A DNA stretch of 64,000 bases from Halopseudomonas oceani. GTDB lineage: Bacteria > Pseudomonadota > Gammaproteobacteria > Pseudomonadales > Pseudomonadaceae. The translations under genes were made by a program, and so were the position numbers. Shown here piece by piece: positions 1-9,689 of the stretch; positions within the stretch are counted from its first letter, which is position 1, and every line of letters starts with the position of its first letter. The notes under the pieces were generated by a model. The model searched no databases, had not been told where the DNA came from, and saw only the letters and a list, made by a program, of their open reading frames with translations. The DNA lies in assembly GCF_002903165.1 (NCBI RefSeq), contig NZ_PPSK01000004.1:1-64000 (forward strand), in the 5' to 3' direction.

Positions 1-1010
1 CGCGCATCCACCCGTCCCGACAACCGGCCGACGATCATCATCGCAACCATGGTGCCGACGCCACGGGGCGCCAGTACCAGCCCCACATCGATCACCGGAT
101 AATGCTTCAGGTTCTGCAGAAAAGGTGGCAACAGCGCCATGGTCGCAAGCAGGATGATACCGACAACAAAAATCATCATCAGCCCGACCGAGAGATTGCG
201 GTCCCTGAACATCTGCGGCTCAAGAAAGGGGTGCTCGCGGCGGGTCATGATATGCACCACAAACAGGTACATACCGAGTACGGCCAGAACCGCCTCGATC
301 CAGACTTCAGAGCTGGCAAACCAGTCCAGAGTCTCTCCCCGGTCCAGCATCATCTGTAGCGCACCGATACCCAGCGCCAGAAGCAAAAAACCCGTCAGAT
401 CAAAACGCCGACCACGGTTGGTCTCGGTTTCCGGCAGAAAGGCAACCAGCCCCAGCCAGGCCAGAATGCCAAATGGCACATTGATGTAGAACACCCAGCG
501 CCAGTTGTAGTACTCCGTCAACCAGCCGCCCAGCGATGGCCCGAGAATGGGACCAACCATCACCCCAACACCCCACACAGCCATCGCCGAGCCGTGTTTC
601 TCTGGCGGGTAGGTATCAAGCATGACCGATTGCGATAGCGGCACCAGAGAAGCGCCGAAAACACCTTGCAGCAAACGAAACAATACAATCTGATCAAGAC
701 TCTGGGCTGCACCGCACAGCATCGAAGCCAGGGTGAACCCTACCACCGCACTGAGCAGCACCCGCTTGCGTCCGAAGTGACTGCTGAGAATGCCGGTCAG
801 CGGCATACAGATGGCTGCGGCCACGATGTACGAGGTCAGAACCCAGGAAATCTGGTCCTGGGTGGCCCCCATACTGCCCTGCATATGGGGCAACGCGACG
901 TTGGCAATCGTGGTATCCAGCGCCTGCATGATGGTCGCCAGCATCACCGATAACGTAATCAAGCCACGTCTCATCGCCACGTTATCACCCTGCACCGCTT
1001 CCGCGTTCAT
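1..1010 (-). CDS. emrB: EmrB-type MFS drug efflux transporter, DHA2 family (C-terminus outside window)
   Basis: Inner-membrane proton-driven multidrug transporter that works with the EmrA-type adaptor encoded just upstream. The visible 336 codons start at the ATG at 1010 and contain the DHA2 signatures: an N-terminal helix with LDTTIANVALP, the GRLSG-type loop residues and the WRWVFYINVP segment of helix 5-6. The reading frame is open to the window edge, so only the N-terminal two thirds is present (family length about 500 residues). It begins 10 bp after the emrA stop and is surely in the same transcript. Substrate cannot be told from sequence; the family exports hydrophobic toxins, bile salts or antibiotics. 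Confidence 0.93.
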   Translation of the reverse strand, partial: MNAEAVQGDNVAMRRGLITLSVMLATIMQALDTTIANVALPHMQGSMGATQDQISWVLTSYIVAAAICMPLTGILSSHFGRKRVLLSAVVGFTLASMLCGAAQSLDQIVLFRLLQGVFGASLVPLSQSVMLDTYPPEKHGSAMAVWGVGVMVGPILGPSLGGWLTEYYNWRWVFYINVPFGILAWLGLVAFLPETETNRGRRFDLTGFLLLALGIGALQMMLDRGETLDWFASSEVWIEAVLAVLGMYLFVVHIMTRREHPFLEPQMFRDRNLSVGLMMIFVVGIILLATMALLPPFLQNLKHYPVIDVGLVLAPRGVGTMVAMMIVGRLSGRVDA

Positions 1011-1020
1011 GCCGGTAGCC

Positions 1021-2085
1021 TCACAACGACCAGCCAAGCAGGCTGCGGCGATGACCGGTATCCACCTCAACCAGGCTACTCAGCCCTGCCAGCAGCGCCG
1101 GGCTGCCTTCCTCGGGCTGCAGGCGGATGCGAACGGGTACCCGTTGCACGATCTTGACCCAGTTACCAGTGGCATTCTGCGCCGGGATAACCGAGAACTC
1201 GGAACCCGTAGCAGGACTGAGACTTTCAACCACCCCATGCCAGACCACGTCGGGATAGACATCAATATGCACTTCAACATCCTGCCCGGGGCGAACGTAG
1301 GTCAGATCGGTTTCCGGAAAATTCGCTTCCACCCAAGGATTCTCCGAACCGACCAGTGACGCAGCGATGCTGCCCGCATGCAGATATTGGCCTAGCTTCG
1401 GTAGATTGCTGACAATCCCCGGCAACGATGCCAAGACCGTGGTACGGCGCAGATTCAACTTTGCTTCGTCCAGTTCTGCCTGCGCAGCAAGATAACGCGG
1501 GTGCTCCTCGACCGGCGTGTCGACACTGCCGCCCAGCATTTGTGCGAGGCGCTCCAGCTCCTGTTGCAGCACAGTCACTTCCTGACGCGCCAAATCGTTG
1601 GCCTGCTGCGCATCATCAAAAGCAGCAGCAGAAATGTACTGTTTGCTCAACAGGCTCGACTGCCGCTGCTCTTCCCTGCCGGCGAAATTGGCGCGAGTGC
1701 GCTTGAGCACCAGTTGTGCCTGGGTCTCCCGGTAGTTGGCCTTGAGCGCAGCCAAATCAGTACGCACCTGGGCGAGCTGCGCTTCAGCCTTACTGACGGC
1801 GATCTCAAACGGGGCGGCATCGATACGGAACAGCGGCTGCCCGGTCTCGACCAGTTGGTTTTCCTTTACCAGCACGTCGGTGACCATGCCGGAAACTTCT
1901 GCGCTCACCGGCACCTTGTCGGCGCGCACGTAGGCATTCTCAGTTTCGACGTAGCGTCCGCCATTGAGGTAAAAAAGCGCACCTCCCGTCAGCAGCAAGC
2001 CCGGCAGCATGAACATCAGCAAGAAACGCCGCCTGCCGGATGAAGCGGTTCGAGGAGTTTTCGGGTTATCGGTATTGTCAGTCAT
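1021..2085 (-). CDS. emrA: EmrA-type HlyD family membrane fusion protein
   Basis: Periplasmic adaptor that links the EmrB-type transporter to an outer membrane channel. The 354-residue protein has a short basic cytoplasmic N-terminus, one transmembrane anchor at about residues 21-41, the biotinyl-lipoyl half motif ENAYVRADKVPVSAEVSG near 48-65, a long coiled-coil hairpin rich in Ala, Gln and Leu at about 95-205, then the second lipoyl half (TTVLASLPGIVSNL) and the beta-barrel domain. It is the middle gene of the MarR-emrA-emrB operon, with 36 bp to the MarR gene and 10 bp to emrB. The order matches emrRAB of E. coli. Confidence 0.93.
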   Translation of the reverse strand: MTDNTDNPKTPRTASSGRRRFLLMFMLPGLLLTGGALFYLNGGRYVETENAYVRADKVPVSAEVSGMVTDVLVKENQLVETGQPLFRIDAAPFEIAVSKAEAQLAQVRTDLAALKANYRETQAQLVLKRTRANFAGREEQRQSSLLSKQYISAAAFDDAQQANDLARQEVTVLQQELERLAQMLGGSVDTPVEEHPRYLAAQAELDEAKLNLRRTTVLASLPGIVSNLPKLGQYLHAGSIAASLVGSENPWVEANFPETDLTYVRPGQDVEVHIDVYPDVVWHGVVESLSPATGSEFSVIPAQNATGNWVKIVQRVPVRIRLQPEEGSPALLAGLSSLVEVDTGHRRSLLGWSL

Positions 2086-2121
2086 GCAATGAACTTCCGT
2101 AGGTCACGATCAGAGTCCTGC

Positions 2122-2544
2122 TCAGACGAGCAGGCGTTCGCGGATATGGGTGAGCGCCTTCATCAGTACGGCGATCTCGTCATCACTCAGGCCATCAAGC
2201 ACCCTTGCCGTGATCGACTCGCTTAGCTGTTCGAACATCGCGATATAAGGCTCTGCTGCGGGGCGCAGGTATAGCTGGAACGCGCGACGGTCGATGGGGG
2301 ACTTGCGCCGCTCAATCAGCCCCAGCGCTTCCAGTTGATCAAGCAGACGGGTCAACGTAATTGGTTTGATTTCCAGAACCTCCGCCAGCTCAACCTGGCG
2401 GATACCTTGACTGCGGGCGATGTAAACCAGCACACGCGACTGCGCCTGAGTGAGGGAGTGGTCACCGCGCTCTGACTGAAAAGTGCGCCTGAGCAGGCGA
2501 TAGACATCGGCGATCAGAAAGCCGAATCGGGGCTTGGCAAGCAT
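2122..2544 (-). CDS. MarR family regulator of the efflux operon (EmrR-like)
   Basis: Predicted 140-residue winged-helix repressor whose dimers normally release DNA when a hydrophobic ligand binds. Helix-turn-helix region: LTQAQSRVLVYIARSQGIRQ followed by ELAEVLEIKPITLTRLLDQL, with the wing residues RRKSPIDRRAFQL, all typical of MarR/SlyA. I chose the ATG at 2544 because a GTG-started extension to 2577 would run to the -10 of the promoter at 2576-2605. It is the first gene of the operon with emrA and emrB, so it probably represses its own transcript; this is inferred from position. The Shine-Dalgarno sequence is weak. Confidence 0.88.
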   Translation of the reverse strand: MLAKPRFGFLIADVYRLLRRTFQSERGDHSLTQAQSRVLVYIARSQGIRQVELAEVLEIKPITLTRLLDQLEALGLIERRKSPIDRRAFQLYLRPAAEPYIAMFEQLSESITARVLDGLSDDEIAVLMKALTHIRERLLV

Positions 2545-2575
2545 ATGAAAGCACCACTTATAGTAAGCAATGCAC

Positions 2576-2605
2576 ACAATATGACTTGGTTACAAAATGT
2601 GTCAA
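2576..2605 (-). promoter_or_regulatory. Sigma-70 type promoter of the MarR-emrAB operon
   Basis: On the minus strand TTGACA (2600-2605) is followed after 18 bp by TATTGT (2576-2581). Transcription would begin around 2569, giving a leader of about 25 nt before the ATG at 2544. The -35 is a consensus match; the -10 is 4 of 6. Seen by eye, not tested. Confidence 0.5.
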
Positions 2606-2630
2606 CAACCAGACGTCGGGCGCACAAACA

Positions 2631-2660
2631 AAAAAGCCGTCGCGATGGCGACGGCTTTTT
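2631..2660. terminator. Bidirectional intrinsic terminator between ycgL and the MarR operon
   Basis: The stem is AAAAAGCCGTCGC / GCGACGGCTTTTT around a GATG tetraloop, with the terminal A and T runs giving a U-tract in both directions. It lies downstream of ycgL (minus strand), which is the likely user; on the plus strand no gene ends here. Confidence 0.8.
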
Positions 2661-2680
2661 GAAAGGACGCGGTTCAGACG

Positions 2681-2974
2681 CTAGACCGGGTCATTGCGAT
2701 TAAGCAACTCCGGCGGCAGATGCTGAATGTAGTCGTCCTCCTGCGGCGGCATCTGCAGGTGAAAGCCCTGCTCCCTGAGGTTATCCAGTACCGTCAGGAT
2801 ATCCTCCTGTGCCAGCTTGCGCTCTTCGTGCAGCACCAGATCCATAGCGTGCTCGCCTTTGCCAAAGAGCTGTAGCAAGGCGTCTGGCAGATCACTCAGC
2901 CCTTTTTCACGCGGCACGTACAGGTACATACCCTGTTTCTTGGTGCTGCGAAAAATGGAACACAAAACCTTCAT
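2681..2974 (-). CDS. YcgL domain-containing protein
   Basis: A 97-residue cytoplasmic protein of the YcgL family, small proteins found next to rnd in many gammaproteobacteria and of unknown biochemical role. The N-terminus ([16 protein letters not shown]) and the mid segment [10 protein letters not shown] are typical of the family, and the length is normal. Its ATG overlaps the rnd stop codon by 4 nt (ATGA), so it is translationally coupled to rnd. The strong terminator at 2631-2660 ends the transcript. Confidence 0.9.
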   Translation of the reverse strand: MKVLCSIFRSTKKQGMYLYVPREKGLSDLPDALLQLFGKGEHAMDLVLHEERKLAQEDILTVLDNLREQGFHLQMPPQEDDYIQHLPPELLNRNDPV

Positions 2975-4119
2975 TCAACTACCTCCACCGCACTGTTGGC
3001 GGCCTTGAGCAATGCCTCGCCCATCAGCTCACGACGCCAGCCAAACAGCTCATCGGGCAGCCGATAAGGGCCATTGGGGAAACCGGTGCGCACCATGGCC
3101 TCCAGCACCTTCTTGCGCAGCATGATTTCGGCGGCAATCCCCCGCTTCTCTGCTTCCTGTTGCCCAACCTTGCGCAACACCTTCAGCAGGCGGTTTGCAG
3201 CAGACGGCAGCGGTTCCGGCAGGGTCTGCGGATACTCAGCAGGTGCAACAGCACGGCCCTGGCGGATCAGTTGGAGCAACGTCTCACCTTCATGGCGCAC
3301 CGTGCGCGGATGCATGTCCTCAATACGCGAAAGGGCCTGAAGGGTGTCGGGCTGACGCTGGGCCAAAGGACACAGAGTGCGCTCGCGCAGCAATCGGTTA
3401 CGGGCCACGTTCCGCGCCTTGGACTCGCGCTCACGCCAGGCCGCAAGCACGCGCAGGACTGCTAGCTCAGCGGGTTTTAACCGCCACGCCTGCTTGACCT
3501 GGGTGTAGGCGAGATCGGGATCAATGCTCTGGCCGGAAGCAGCAACCTGCTCTGCGGTGTCCGCAAACAGCCAGTCAGCAACCCCTGCATCCGCAATACG
3601 GGGCCCAAGAATATGGTAAATCTCGGCCAAGTGTTGGGCATCACGCGCAGCATACTCAATCTGCGCCTCACTCAACGGCCGCTGCAACCAGTCTGAACGC
3701 GTCTCATCCTTCGGCAGGTCTATATCCAGCAGCGCACTGACCAGACGCGAGTACCCCATCGAGAAATCCATCCCGAGAAAGGCTGCCGCAAGCTGAGTAT
3801 CGAATAGCGGAACCGGCATCGCACCACACAGGCGGGAGAAGACCTCCAGGTCTTCGCTGCAAGCGTGCAATACCTTTACCACCGACAGGTCCTGTAACAG
3901 GGCAACAAAAGGCGACCAATCAGTAATCTTCAAAGGATCAATCAAGGTCGCGCGTTCGCCGTCACCGATCTGAATGAGCCCCGCAATAGGGTAAAAGGTC
4001 TCAGTGCGAACGAACTCGGTATCCACCGCAACAAAGGGCAGCTTTCGCCATTGGGTACAGCTACGAGCCAGCTCGGCATCGTCGTCAATCATCACAGGTT
4101 GCGTCAGCGCAGGGGTCAT
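2971..4119 (-). CDS. rnd: Ribonuclease D
   Basis: A 3'-5' exoribonuclease of the DEDD family that trims tRNA precursors and other structured RNAs. The 382-residue protein shows Exo I with VAVDTEF (about residues 26-32), Exo II with CSEDLEVF, and Exo III with YAARDAQHL, so all four acidic metal ligands are present. HRDC domains follow ([18 protein letters not shown] is the first). The ATG at 4119 is preceded by AGGAAAG at proper spacing; a longer reading frame to 4248 lacks a ribosome site and is not family sequence. It overlaps ycgL by 4 nt. Confidence 0.94.
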   Translation of the reverse strand: MTPALTQPVMIDDDAELARSCTQWRKLPFVAVDTEFVRTETFYPIAGLIQIGDGERATLIDPLKITDWSPFVALLQDLSVVKVLHACSEDLEVFSRLCGAMPVPLFDTQLAAAFLGMDFSMGYSRLVSALLDIDLPKDETRSDWLQRPLSEAQIEYAARDAQHLAEIYHILGPRIADAGVADWLFADTAEQVAASGQSIDPDLAYTQVKQAWRLKPAELAVLRVLAAWRERESKARNVARNRLLRERTLCPLAQRQPDTLQALSRIEDMHPRTVRHEGETLLQLIRQGRAVAPAEYPQTLPEPLPSAANRLLKVLRKVGQQEAEKRGIAAEIMLRKKVLEAMVRTGFPNGPYRLPDELFGWRRELMGEALLKAANSAVEVVE

Positions 4120-4438
4120 GTGCAGTCTTTCCTGGGGCCTGCTCCGCTTCGTCAAGAAACGAAAAACCTCGCCAAGTCGGGCGATGGGGCACAGGCAATG
4201 GTGATTCCCTGGGCAGATCCGGTAACGCTGCGTGGCGATTTTTCGCACACGTCAAAGGAAAGGCCCTGAAGTTGCACGCAGTATAACCGATGCGCTCGCG
4301 CCCTGCCGTAGCGTCTACCCCGCGGGAAAGCTTCAAGTTTGACCGGGATCAACCGATATATCAGAGTGACGACAGATACTGGCGCCCTTTTTCCGCGTGC
4401 CTGGACGGTCAACTGTTCAAACATGCTTTGGAGTATGC
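4120..4438. other. Divergent intergenic region between rnd and the chemoreceptor gene
   Basis: 319 bp without a credible gene. It must hold the rnd promoter on the minus strand, which I could not identify, and on the plus strand it holds the FNR/ANR-like box and -10 described separately. Confidence 0.6.
4339..4380 (+). promoter_or_regulatory. ANR/FNR-type box with -10 element, promoter of the chemoreceptor gene
   Basis: TTGACCGGGATCAA at 4339-4352 fits the ANR/FNR consensus TTGAY-N4-RTCAA exactly. The hexamer GATACT at 4375-4380 can serve as -10, putting a start site near 4387 and the box centre (4345.5) at about -41.5, the usual class II activator position. The first downstream gene is the chemoreceptor at 4439. 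Function is inferred from geometry only. Confidence 0.5.
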
Positions 4439-5857
4439 ATGCAATCCTTCAAGAACCTGCCGCTAAAATTCAAGTTCTGGGCATTAAACGGCGTCGCCTT
4501 CGCTGCGACTCTGATGCTCGTACTGGTCGCCATCTGGGTTGAGCAACACAGTATTGAGCAAACGCGACAGGAACTGGCTCAGGTACTCGCCAGCGAGCAA
4601 CCAGCCAACGGCAAGGTTCACGGACTAAACTGGATTACACTGCCAAATGGCGCACAACCGGCGCCGGGGCGATGGCTGGAAGCAAGCCAGTTAGGCTCCG
4701 ATCAACAACGATACACCGGTGCCTGGACCGCCAGTGATGGCCGAGCGCTGGCCGTCGAGCACCTGGGCTTCATCGCTCTATTGATAGAGCGCGCGCCTCT
4801 CTACGCAGGGGTAGTGACAGTCCTTATGCTGATGGTGCTGTTTTTCTCCCAATTACTCATTCTGTTCATTACTCGCCACATCATCACCCTGCGCGACGTC
4901 ATGCTGGCCGTCGAGAACAGCGGCGACCTGACCCTCCGCGCGCCCTGCAGTGCACATGACGAGGTCGGCTCCATGGCGCGCGCATTCAATGCAATGCAGG
5001 AAGCACAACAGAAAGTCGTCGGCGCGGTTCGCCAGGCAGCATTGGAGCTCGATCAACGCTCCCGCGGGCTGGCCGACACCATGATCCGCATGCGAGACGG
5101 AATGATCGTCCAGCAGGGGGAAACCGACCAGGTCGCCGCCGCAGTAAATGAAATGAGCGCTACCGTGCAGGACATTGCGGGCAGCACCTCACTTTCCCGC
5201 GACCAGTCGAATCAAGCCAATACCCTCGCAACCCGTGGTCGTGATCAGGTCTATCAGGTTCGCAAGACCATCACTGGGCTGGTCACCAGTATTGACCGTT
5301 GCACCGAGCACATGCACCAGCTGTCGACCCACAGTCAGGAGATCAGTGGCGTGGTGCGTGTCATTCGCGAGATTGCCGAACAAACCAATTTGCTGGCTTT
5401 GAACGCCGCCATTGAAGCAGCACGCGCTGGCGAATCTGGCCGCGGTTTCGCTGTCGTGGCAGATGAGGTGCGCGCGCTGGCCCAGCGAGTGCAAAATTCG
5501 ACGGATGATATTCAGCGCATGATCGAGGCGCTGCAGGGTGGAACCGAGGTTGCCGTTGAAGACATGCAGGCCAGTGCCAGCCTGACCCACGACTCGGTGC
5601 AGCAAGTTGCAGACGCAGGTGAATCATTGCAGGAGATCGCTGACGCCGTGAGTCAGATCAGCGAGGGCAATAGCGAAATAGCCTCGGCGGTAGAGCAACA
5701 AAGTATGGCTGCCGATGCCATCACCCAGAGCGTAGTGGAGATTCGCGACGTCACCGAGCGCACCGTAGAGCAAACCGCACAAAGCGCTGATACCAGTGAC
5801 CAACTGGCCAAGCTGGCACATCAACTGACTGAAGCCGTCAGCCGTCTGCGAACCTGA
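4439..5857 (+). CDS. Methyl-accepting chemotaxis protein with small periplasmic domain
   Basis: Transmembrane chemoreceptor that controls CheA at a polar array. The 472-residue protein has TM1 at about 12-34, a short periplasmic part of about 80 residues (35-117) with no recognised sensor fold, TM2 at about 118-142, a HAMP domain (about 143-195) and a cytoplasmic signalling domain whose tip carries [18 protein letters not shown] and [13 protein letters not shown]. The start at 4439 has GGAG five bases upstream; a longer frame from 4397 lacks a ribosome site. No C-terminal CheR-binding pentapeptide is seen. It is monocistronic, ending before the hairpin at 5865. The upstream ANR-type box suggests oxygen-dependent expression. 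Confidence 0.93.
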   Translation: MQSFKNLPLKFKFWALNGVAFAATLMLVLVAIWVEQHSIEQTRQELAQVLASEQPANGKVHGLNWITLPNGAQPAPGRWLEASQLGSDQQRYTGAWTASDGRALAVEHLGFIALLIERAPLYAGVVTVLMLMVLFFSQLLILFITRHIITLRDVMLAVENSGDLTLRAPCSAHDEVGSMARAFNAMQEAQQKVVGAVRQAALELDQRSRGLADTMIRMRDGMIVQQGETDQVAAAVNEMSATVQDIAGSTSLSRDQSNQANTLATRGRDQVYQVRKTITGLVTSIDRCTEHMHQLSTHSQEISGVVRVIREIAEQTNLLALNAAIEAARAGESGRGFAVVADEVRALAQRVQNSTDDIQRMIEALQGGTEVAVEDMQASASLTHDSVQQVADAGESLQEIADAVSQISEGNSEIASAVEQQSMAADAITQSVVEIRDVTERTVEQTAQSADTSDQLAKLAHQLTEAVSRLRT

Positions 5858-5864
5858 AACAACA

Positions 5865-5886
5865 GACGGCGCCCGAAGGCGCCGTC
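5865..5886. terminator. Hairpin between the convergent chemoreceptor and comEA genes
   Basis: A perfect 9-bp stem GACGGCGCC / GGCGCCGTC closes a CGAA tetraloop (UUCG on the other strand). It lies 7 nt after the chemoreceptor stop and 8 nt before the ComEA-like stop, so it could terminate or protect both transcripts. There is no good U-run on either side, so termination efficiency is doubtful. Confidence 0.55.
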
Positions 5887-5893
5887 ACAACCG

Positions 5894-6172
5894 CTACTCC
5901 AGGACAATCCGCCCTTGGTTGTTTGCCAGCGTGCTGGCCCCGATACCCTTCACCTCCGCCAGAGACTCTACCGAGGCAAAGGCGCCATGCTCGGTGCGAT
6001 AGGCGACGATGGCATCAGCCTTGGCCTGTCCCACACCCTGCAATACCTCGGCAATTTCGGCAGCCCCTGCGGTGTTGATATTGACCGTAGGCCCGGACGC
6101 TTCCTGCGCCCAGCTCGGCGATACCAGCAGTACACTCAGGGCCAGGCCCAATGCAGCAACAAGACGACGCAT
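5894..6172 (-). CDS. ComEA-like helix-hairpin-helix protein, exported
   Basis: A 92-residue protein with a signal peptide (about residues 1-22, ending SPSWA-QE) and one helix-hairpin-helix DNA-binding domain: VNINTAGAAEIAEVLQGVGQ followed by KADAIVAYR and VKGIGASTL. This is the short Pseudomonas form of ComEA, a periplasmic double-stranded DNA-binding protein that in competent bacteria acts as a ratchet for DNA uptake. Whether this strain is competent cannot be judged here. The gene is alone, convergent with the chemoreceptor gene. Confidence 0.85.
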   Translation of the reverse strand: MRRLVAALGLALSVLLVSPSWAQEASGPTVNINTAGAAEIAEVLQGVGQAKADAIVAYRTEHGAFASVESLAEVKGIGASTLANNQGRIVLE

Positions 6173-6256
6173 ATATCTTCCTCCGTGTAATTAATAAACG
6201 CCGCACTGAAGGAACATCACTCCAGCGGTATCCCTGCGGCACGAAGGACGCTAAAC

Positions 6257-6291
6257 CAAAAAGGCCGAAGAGCGAATCACTCTCCGGCCTT
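6257..6291 (-). terminator. Intrinsic terminator of metZ
   Basis: On the minus strand AAGGCCGGAGAGT and its near-complement CTCTTCGGCCTT form a strong stem around GATTCG, followed by TTTTTGG. It lies about 30 bp after the metZ stop and ends the purF-metZ transcript. Confidence 0.75.
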
Positions 6292-6323
6292 GATGTGACC
6301 AAACACGCAACCGCGCAAACAAC

Positions 6324-7538
6324 TCAGCTCTGGGCGTCGAAACCGCGCTGTAGATCAGCCTTGATATCTGTGAGCTCCTCCAGCCCGATAGCCAGACGAA
6401 TAAGGCCCTCACGGATACCCGCCGCTTCGCGGGCCTCGACACTCAGACGGCCATGGGTGGTGGTCGCCGGGTGAGTGATAGTGGTCTTTGCGTCGCCCAG
6501 GTTGGCAGTAATGGAAACCAGCCGGGTCGCATCGATGAAACGCCAGGCAGCCTCTCGCCCACCCCTCAACTCGAAGCTCACCACCGCACCAAAAGCACTC
6601 TGCTGTGCCTTGGCCAGTGCGTGCTGCGGATGTGACGGCAAACCCGCGTAGTAAACACATTCAACTTCCGGGCGCTGCTCAAGCCACTCGGCAATCTGCT
6701 GCGCCGACTCGCAATGGGCACGCATACGAAGGCGCAGCGTTTCCAGCCCCTTGAGGAATACCCAGGCATTGAACGGGCTGAGGGTCGGTCCAGCCGTCCG
6801 CAAAAAGCCCACCAGCTCCTGCATGTGCTCACGACGGCCGACCGCCACCCCGCCCATGCTGCGGCCCTGACCATCAATGTACTTGGTGGCAGAATGCACG
6901 ACGATATCCGCGCCCAATGCCAGCGGCTTCTGCAGCGCCGGCGTACAGAAGCAGTTGTCGACCACCAGCAAAGCCCCCTGCTCACGGGCAATCGCGCCCA
7001 ACGCGCCGATGTCACCCAGCTCAGCCAGCGGATTGGACGGAGACTCCATGAAGAACATCCGGGTGTTTGGTTTGCAGGCCACGCGCCAGGCCGCCGTATC
7101 CGTCAACGGCACGTAATCCACTTCAATGCCAAAGCGCTTGAAGTACTTTTCAAACAGGGTGACGGTGGCACCGAATACGCTGCGAGATACCAGAATATGG
7201 TCGCCGACCGAGCACAGGCTCATCACTGTTGTCAGAATGGCCGCCATACCGGAGGCGGTAGCAACCGCCTGCTCGCCGCCTTCCATGAGCGCAATACGCT
7301 CTTCGAAGGTCCGTACGGTCGGATTCATATAGCGTGAGTAAACATTGCCGCTGGTCTCACCGGCAAAACACGCTGCGGCGTCAGCAGCACTACGAAACAC
7401 GTAGCTGGAAGTCAGGAACAGCGCCTCGCCGTGCTCTGCCTCCGGTGTACGACGCTGACCGGCGCGCACCGCCAGGGTATCAAAGCCAACGCCGTCCAGA
7501 TCGCTGTCCAGTCGGCCGGCCTGCCATTCTTCGGTCAT
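6324..7538 (-). CDS. metZ: O-succinylhomoserine sulfhydrylase
   Basis: PLP enzyme that makes homocysteine directly from O-succinylhomoserine and sulfide in methionine synthesis. The 404-residue sequence belongs to the Cys/Met metabolism fold: YSRYMNPT near residues 67-74, VVDNCFCTP with the PLP-ring Asp near 194, and the Schiff-base lysine in HSATKYIDGQG at Lys219. The position immediately after purF, together with the overall sequence character, is the one known for metZ of P. aeruginosa, which favours metZ over metB or metC. It starts 46 bp after the purF stop. Confidence 0.94.
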   Translation of the reverse strand: MTEEWQAGRLDSDLDGVGFDTLAVRAGQRRTPEAEHGEALFLTSSYVFRSAADAAACFAGETSGNVYSRYMNPTVRTFEERIALMEGGEQAVATASGMAAILTTVMSLCSVGDHILVSRSVFGATVTLFEKYFKRFGIEVDYVPLTDTAAWRVACKPNTRMFFMESPSNPLAELGDIGALGAIAREQGALLVVDNCFCTPALQKPLALGADIVVHSATKYIDGQGRSMGGVAVGRREHMQELVGFLRTAGPTLSPFNAWVFLKGLETLRLRMRAHCESAQQIAEWLEQRPEVECVYYAGLPSHPQHALAKAQQSAFGAVVSFELRGGREAAWRFIDATRLVSITANLGDAKTTITHPATTTHGRLSVEAREAAGIREGLIRLAIGLEELTDIKADLQRGFDAQS

Positions 7539-7584
7539 TCGAGAACCTCATTCATCCAGTGGCAGCCCGCGCCGCCACTCAGCA

Positions 7585-9090
7585 TCAGTTGTTATGCAGA
7601 TCGATGATCGCGCTGACTCGCTGGCCAGTCGACTTGGCAGCGTCGTTGCGCGCTTGCTCGATACGGTCCAGATACTGTTCATTGACGTCGCCAGTCACGT
7701 ATTCGCCATCGAAGACCGCGCAATCGAAGTGCTCGATCTTGACCTTGCCACCACCAACAGCATCTTTCAGGTCATCAAGATCCTGATAGATCAGCCAGTC
7801 TGCGCCGATCAGCTCGGCAACCTCGTCTGTGGTACGGCCATGAGCAATCAATTCGTGAGCACTCGGCATATCGATGCCGTACACATTCGGGTAGCGCACT
7901 GCCGGTGCAGCGGAACAGAAAAACACCTTCTTCGCGCCCGCTTCACGGGCCATCTGAATGATCTGCTTGCAGGTGGTGCCGCGCACGATCGAGTCATCGA
8001 CCAGCAACACGTTCTTGCCGCGGAACTCGAGATCGATAGCGTTCAGCTTCTGGCGCACCGACTTCTTGCGCGCAGCCTGGCCTGGCATGATAAAGGTACG
8101 ACCGATGTATCGGTTCTTGACGAACCCTTCACGGAACTTGACGCCCAACTGGTTGGCCAGCTCAAGTGCCGAGGTGCGGCTGGTATCGGGAATCGGAATG
8201 ACTACATCGATGCCGTGGTCGGGGCGCTCGCGCTGGATCTTGTCTGCCAGCTTCTCACCCATGCGCAGACGCGCCTTGTAGACCGACACACCGTCCATCA
8301 ACGAGTCAGGCCGCGCCAGATAAACGTGCTCAAAAATACACGGCGAGTACTGTGAACTTTCCGCGCATTGGCGGGTATACAGGCGGCCATCCTCAGTAAT
8401 GTAAACAGCCTCACCCGGTGCCAGATCGCGAATCAGGGTGAAGCCAAGCACGTCCAACGCCACGCTCTCGGATGCAATCATATACTCGACACCTTCGTCG
8501 GTATGACGCTGGCCAAAGACAATCGGCCGAATTGCGTTGGGGTCTCGGAAGCCGACGATGCCGTATCCAGTGATCATCGCCACCACCGCATAACCACCGC
8601 GGCAACGCTTATGCACCTGACTGACGGCAGCGAATACGTCCTCCTCAGTGGGCTGCAGCTTGTTACGCACGGCCAGCTCATGGGCAAATACGTTCAGCAG
8701 CACTTCGGAGTCGGAGGTGGTATTCACGTGACGCAGGTCAGACTCGTAGATTTCACGCGACAGCTGCTCAACGTTGGTCAGGTTCCCGTTGTGCGCCAAG
8801 GTAATACCATAGGGGGAGTTCACGTAAAACGGCTGCGCCTCGGCAGAACTGGAGCTGCCTGCAGTCGGATAACGGACGTGACCGATGCCCATCTGGCCGA
8901 TCAGACGTTGCATGTGGCGCTGATGAAACACATCACGTACCAGCCCGTTATCCTTGCGCAGGAACAGCCGCCCCTGATCGCTGGTTACAATGCCGGCGGC
9001 GTCCTGGCCGCGATGCTGCAGGACGGTCAAGGCATCATAGAGCGCCTGATTGACGTTCGATTTGCCCACTATGCCAACAATGCCACACAT
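7585..9090 (-). CDS. purF: Amidophosphoribosyltransferase
   Basis: First committed enzyme of purine synthesis: transfers ammonia from glutamine to PRPP. The 501-residue protein starts MCGIVGIVG, so Cys2 becomes the N-terminal nucleophile of the glutamine amidotransferase domain after Met removal. The PRPP motif [12 protein letters not shown] lies near residue 365 in the C-terminal phosphoribosyltransferase domain. Length is normal. It follows cvpA by 48 bp, the cvpA-purF pairing seen in E. coli and Pseudomonas. Confidence 0.97.
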   Translation of the reverse strand: MCGIVGIVGKSNVNQALYDALTVLQHRGQDAAGIVTSDQGRLFLRKDNGLVRDVFHQRHMQRLIGQMGIGHVRYPTAGSSSSAEAQPFYVNSPYGITLAHNGNLTNVEQLSREIYESDLRHVNTTSDSEVLLNVFAHELAVRNKLQPTEEDVFAAVSQVHKRCRGGYAVVAMITGYGIVGFRDPNAIRPIVFGQRHTDEGVEYMIASESVALDVLGFTLIRDLAPGEAVYITEDGRLYTRQCAESSQYSPCIFEHVYLARPDSLMDGVSVYKARLRMGEKLADKIQRERPDHGIDVVIPIPDTSRTSALELANQLGVKFREGFVKNRYIGRTFIMPGQAARKKSVRQKLNAIDLEFRGKNVLLVDDSIVRGTTCKQIIQMAREAGAKKVFFCSAAPAVRYPNVYGIDMPSAHELIAHGRTTDEVAELIGADWLIYQDLDDLKDAVGGGKVKIEHFDCAVFDGEYVTGDVNEQYLDRIEQARNDAAKSTGQRVSAIIDLHNN

Positions 9091-9138
9091 GCCTGAGTAC
9101 CTTCTCGATTAAGGGCGGCTCTGTCCGGGAGTGCCGGA

Positions 9139-9621
9139 TCAGCGACCCGCCATTTGCAGAATGAGATTTTTCGACCAGTCAGCGACCAGCAGAAAATGGG
9201 GAATCACCACCGATTCACGCCACCAGGCATCCGCCTCAACGGGGGCCAGGCTCAATAAACCGACTGCGACTACCACCAGCAGCGCACCACGCGCTGCGCC
9301 GAAAACCATGCCAAGAAAGCGGTCAGTACCGCTGAGACCGGTTGCCTTGACCAACTGACTGATCAGATAGTTAACCAGCCCGCCCAGCAACAGCGTCATG
9401 ACAAATAGAATGGAGCACGCGGCGATAACCCGCAGGGAAGGAGTTTCGATGTAGGGCACCAGCAGCTCAGCAAGTGCGCCACCGAACAGCCAGGCAACCA
9501 GTCCTGCAATAATCCACGTCAGCAGGGACAGTGCTTCCTTGACGAAGCCTCTGGTCAGGCTGATCAGGGCCGAGACTGCAATGATGGCAACGATAGCCCA
9601 GTCAACCCAGGTCAAAGACAC
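9139..9621 (-). CDS. cvpA: CvpA family inner membrane protein
   Basis: A 160-residue protein with four hydrophobic segments, at about residues 6-24, 29-47, 64-90 and 103-125, and the family motif SLTRGFVKEALSLLTW. CvpA is required for colicin V production in E. coli and for tolerance of envelope stress such as bile; the mechanism is unknown. It is located between the SPOR-domain gene and purF, as usual. Confidence 0.93.
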   Translation of the reverse strand: MSLTWVDWAIVAIIAVSALISLTRGFVKEALSLLTWIIAGLVAWLFGGALAELLVPYIETPSLRVIAACSILFVMTLLLGGLVNYLISQLVKATGLSGTDRFLGMVFGAARGALLVVVAVGLLSLAPVEADAWWRESVVIPHFLLVADWSKNLILQMAGR

Positions 9622-9689
9622 GATTAAGTACCCTGTTCTACAAAGGCCGCCATTCTAGCAGAGCTGCACCGCCCATCGAAACAGCAGAA

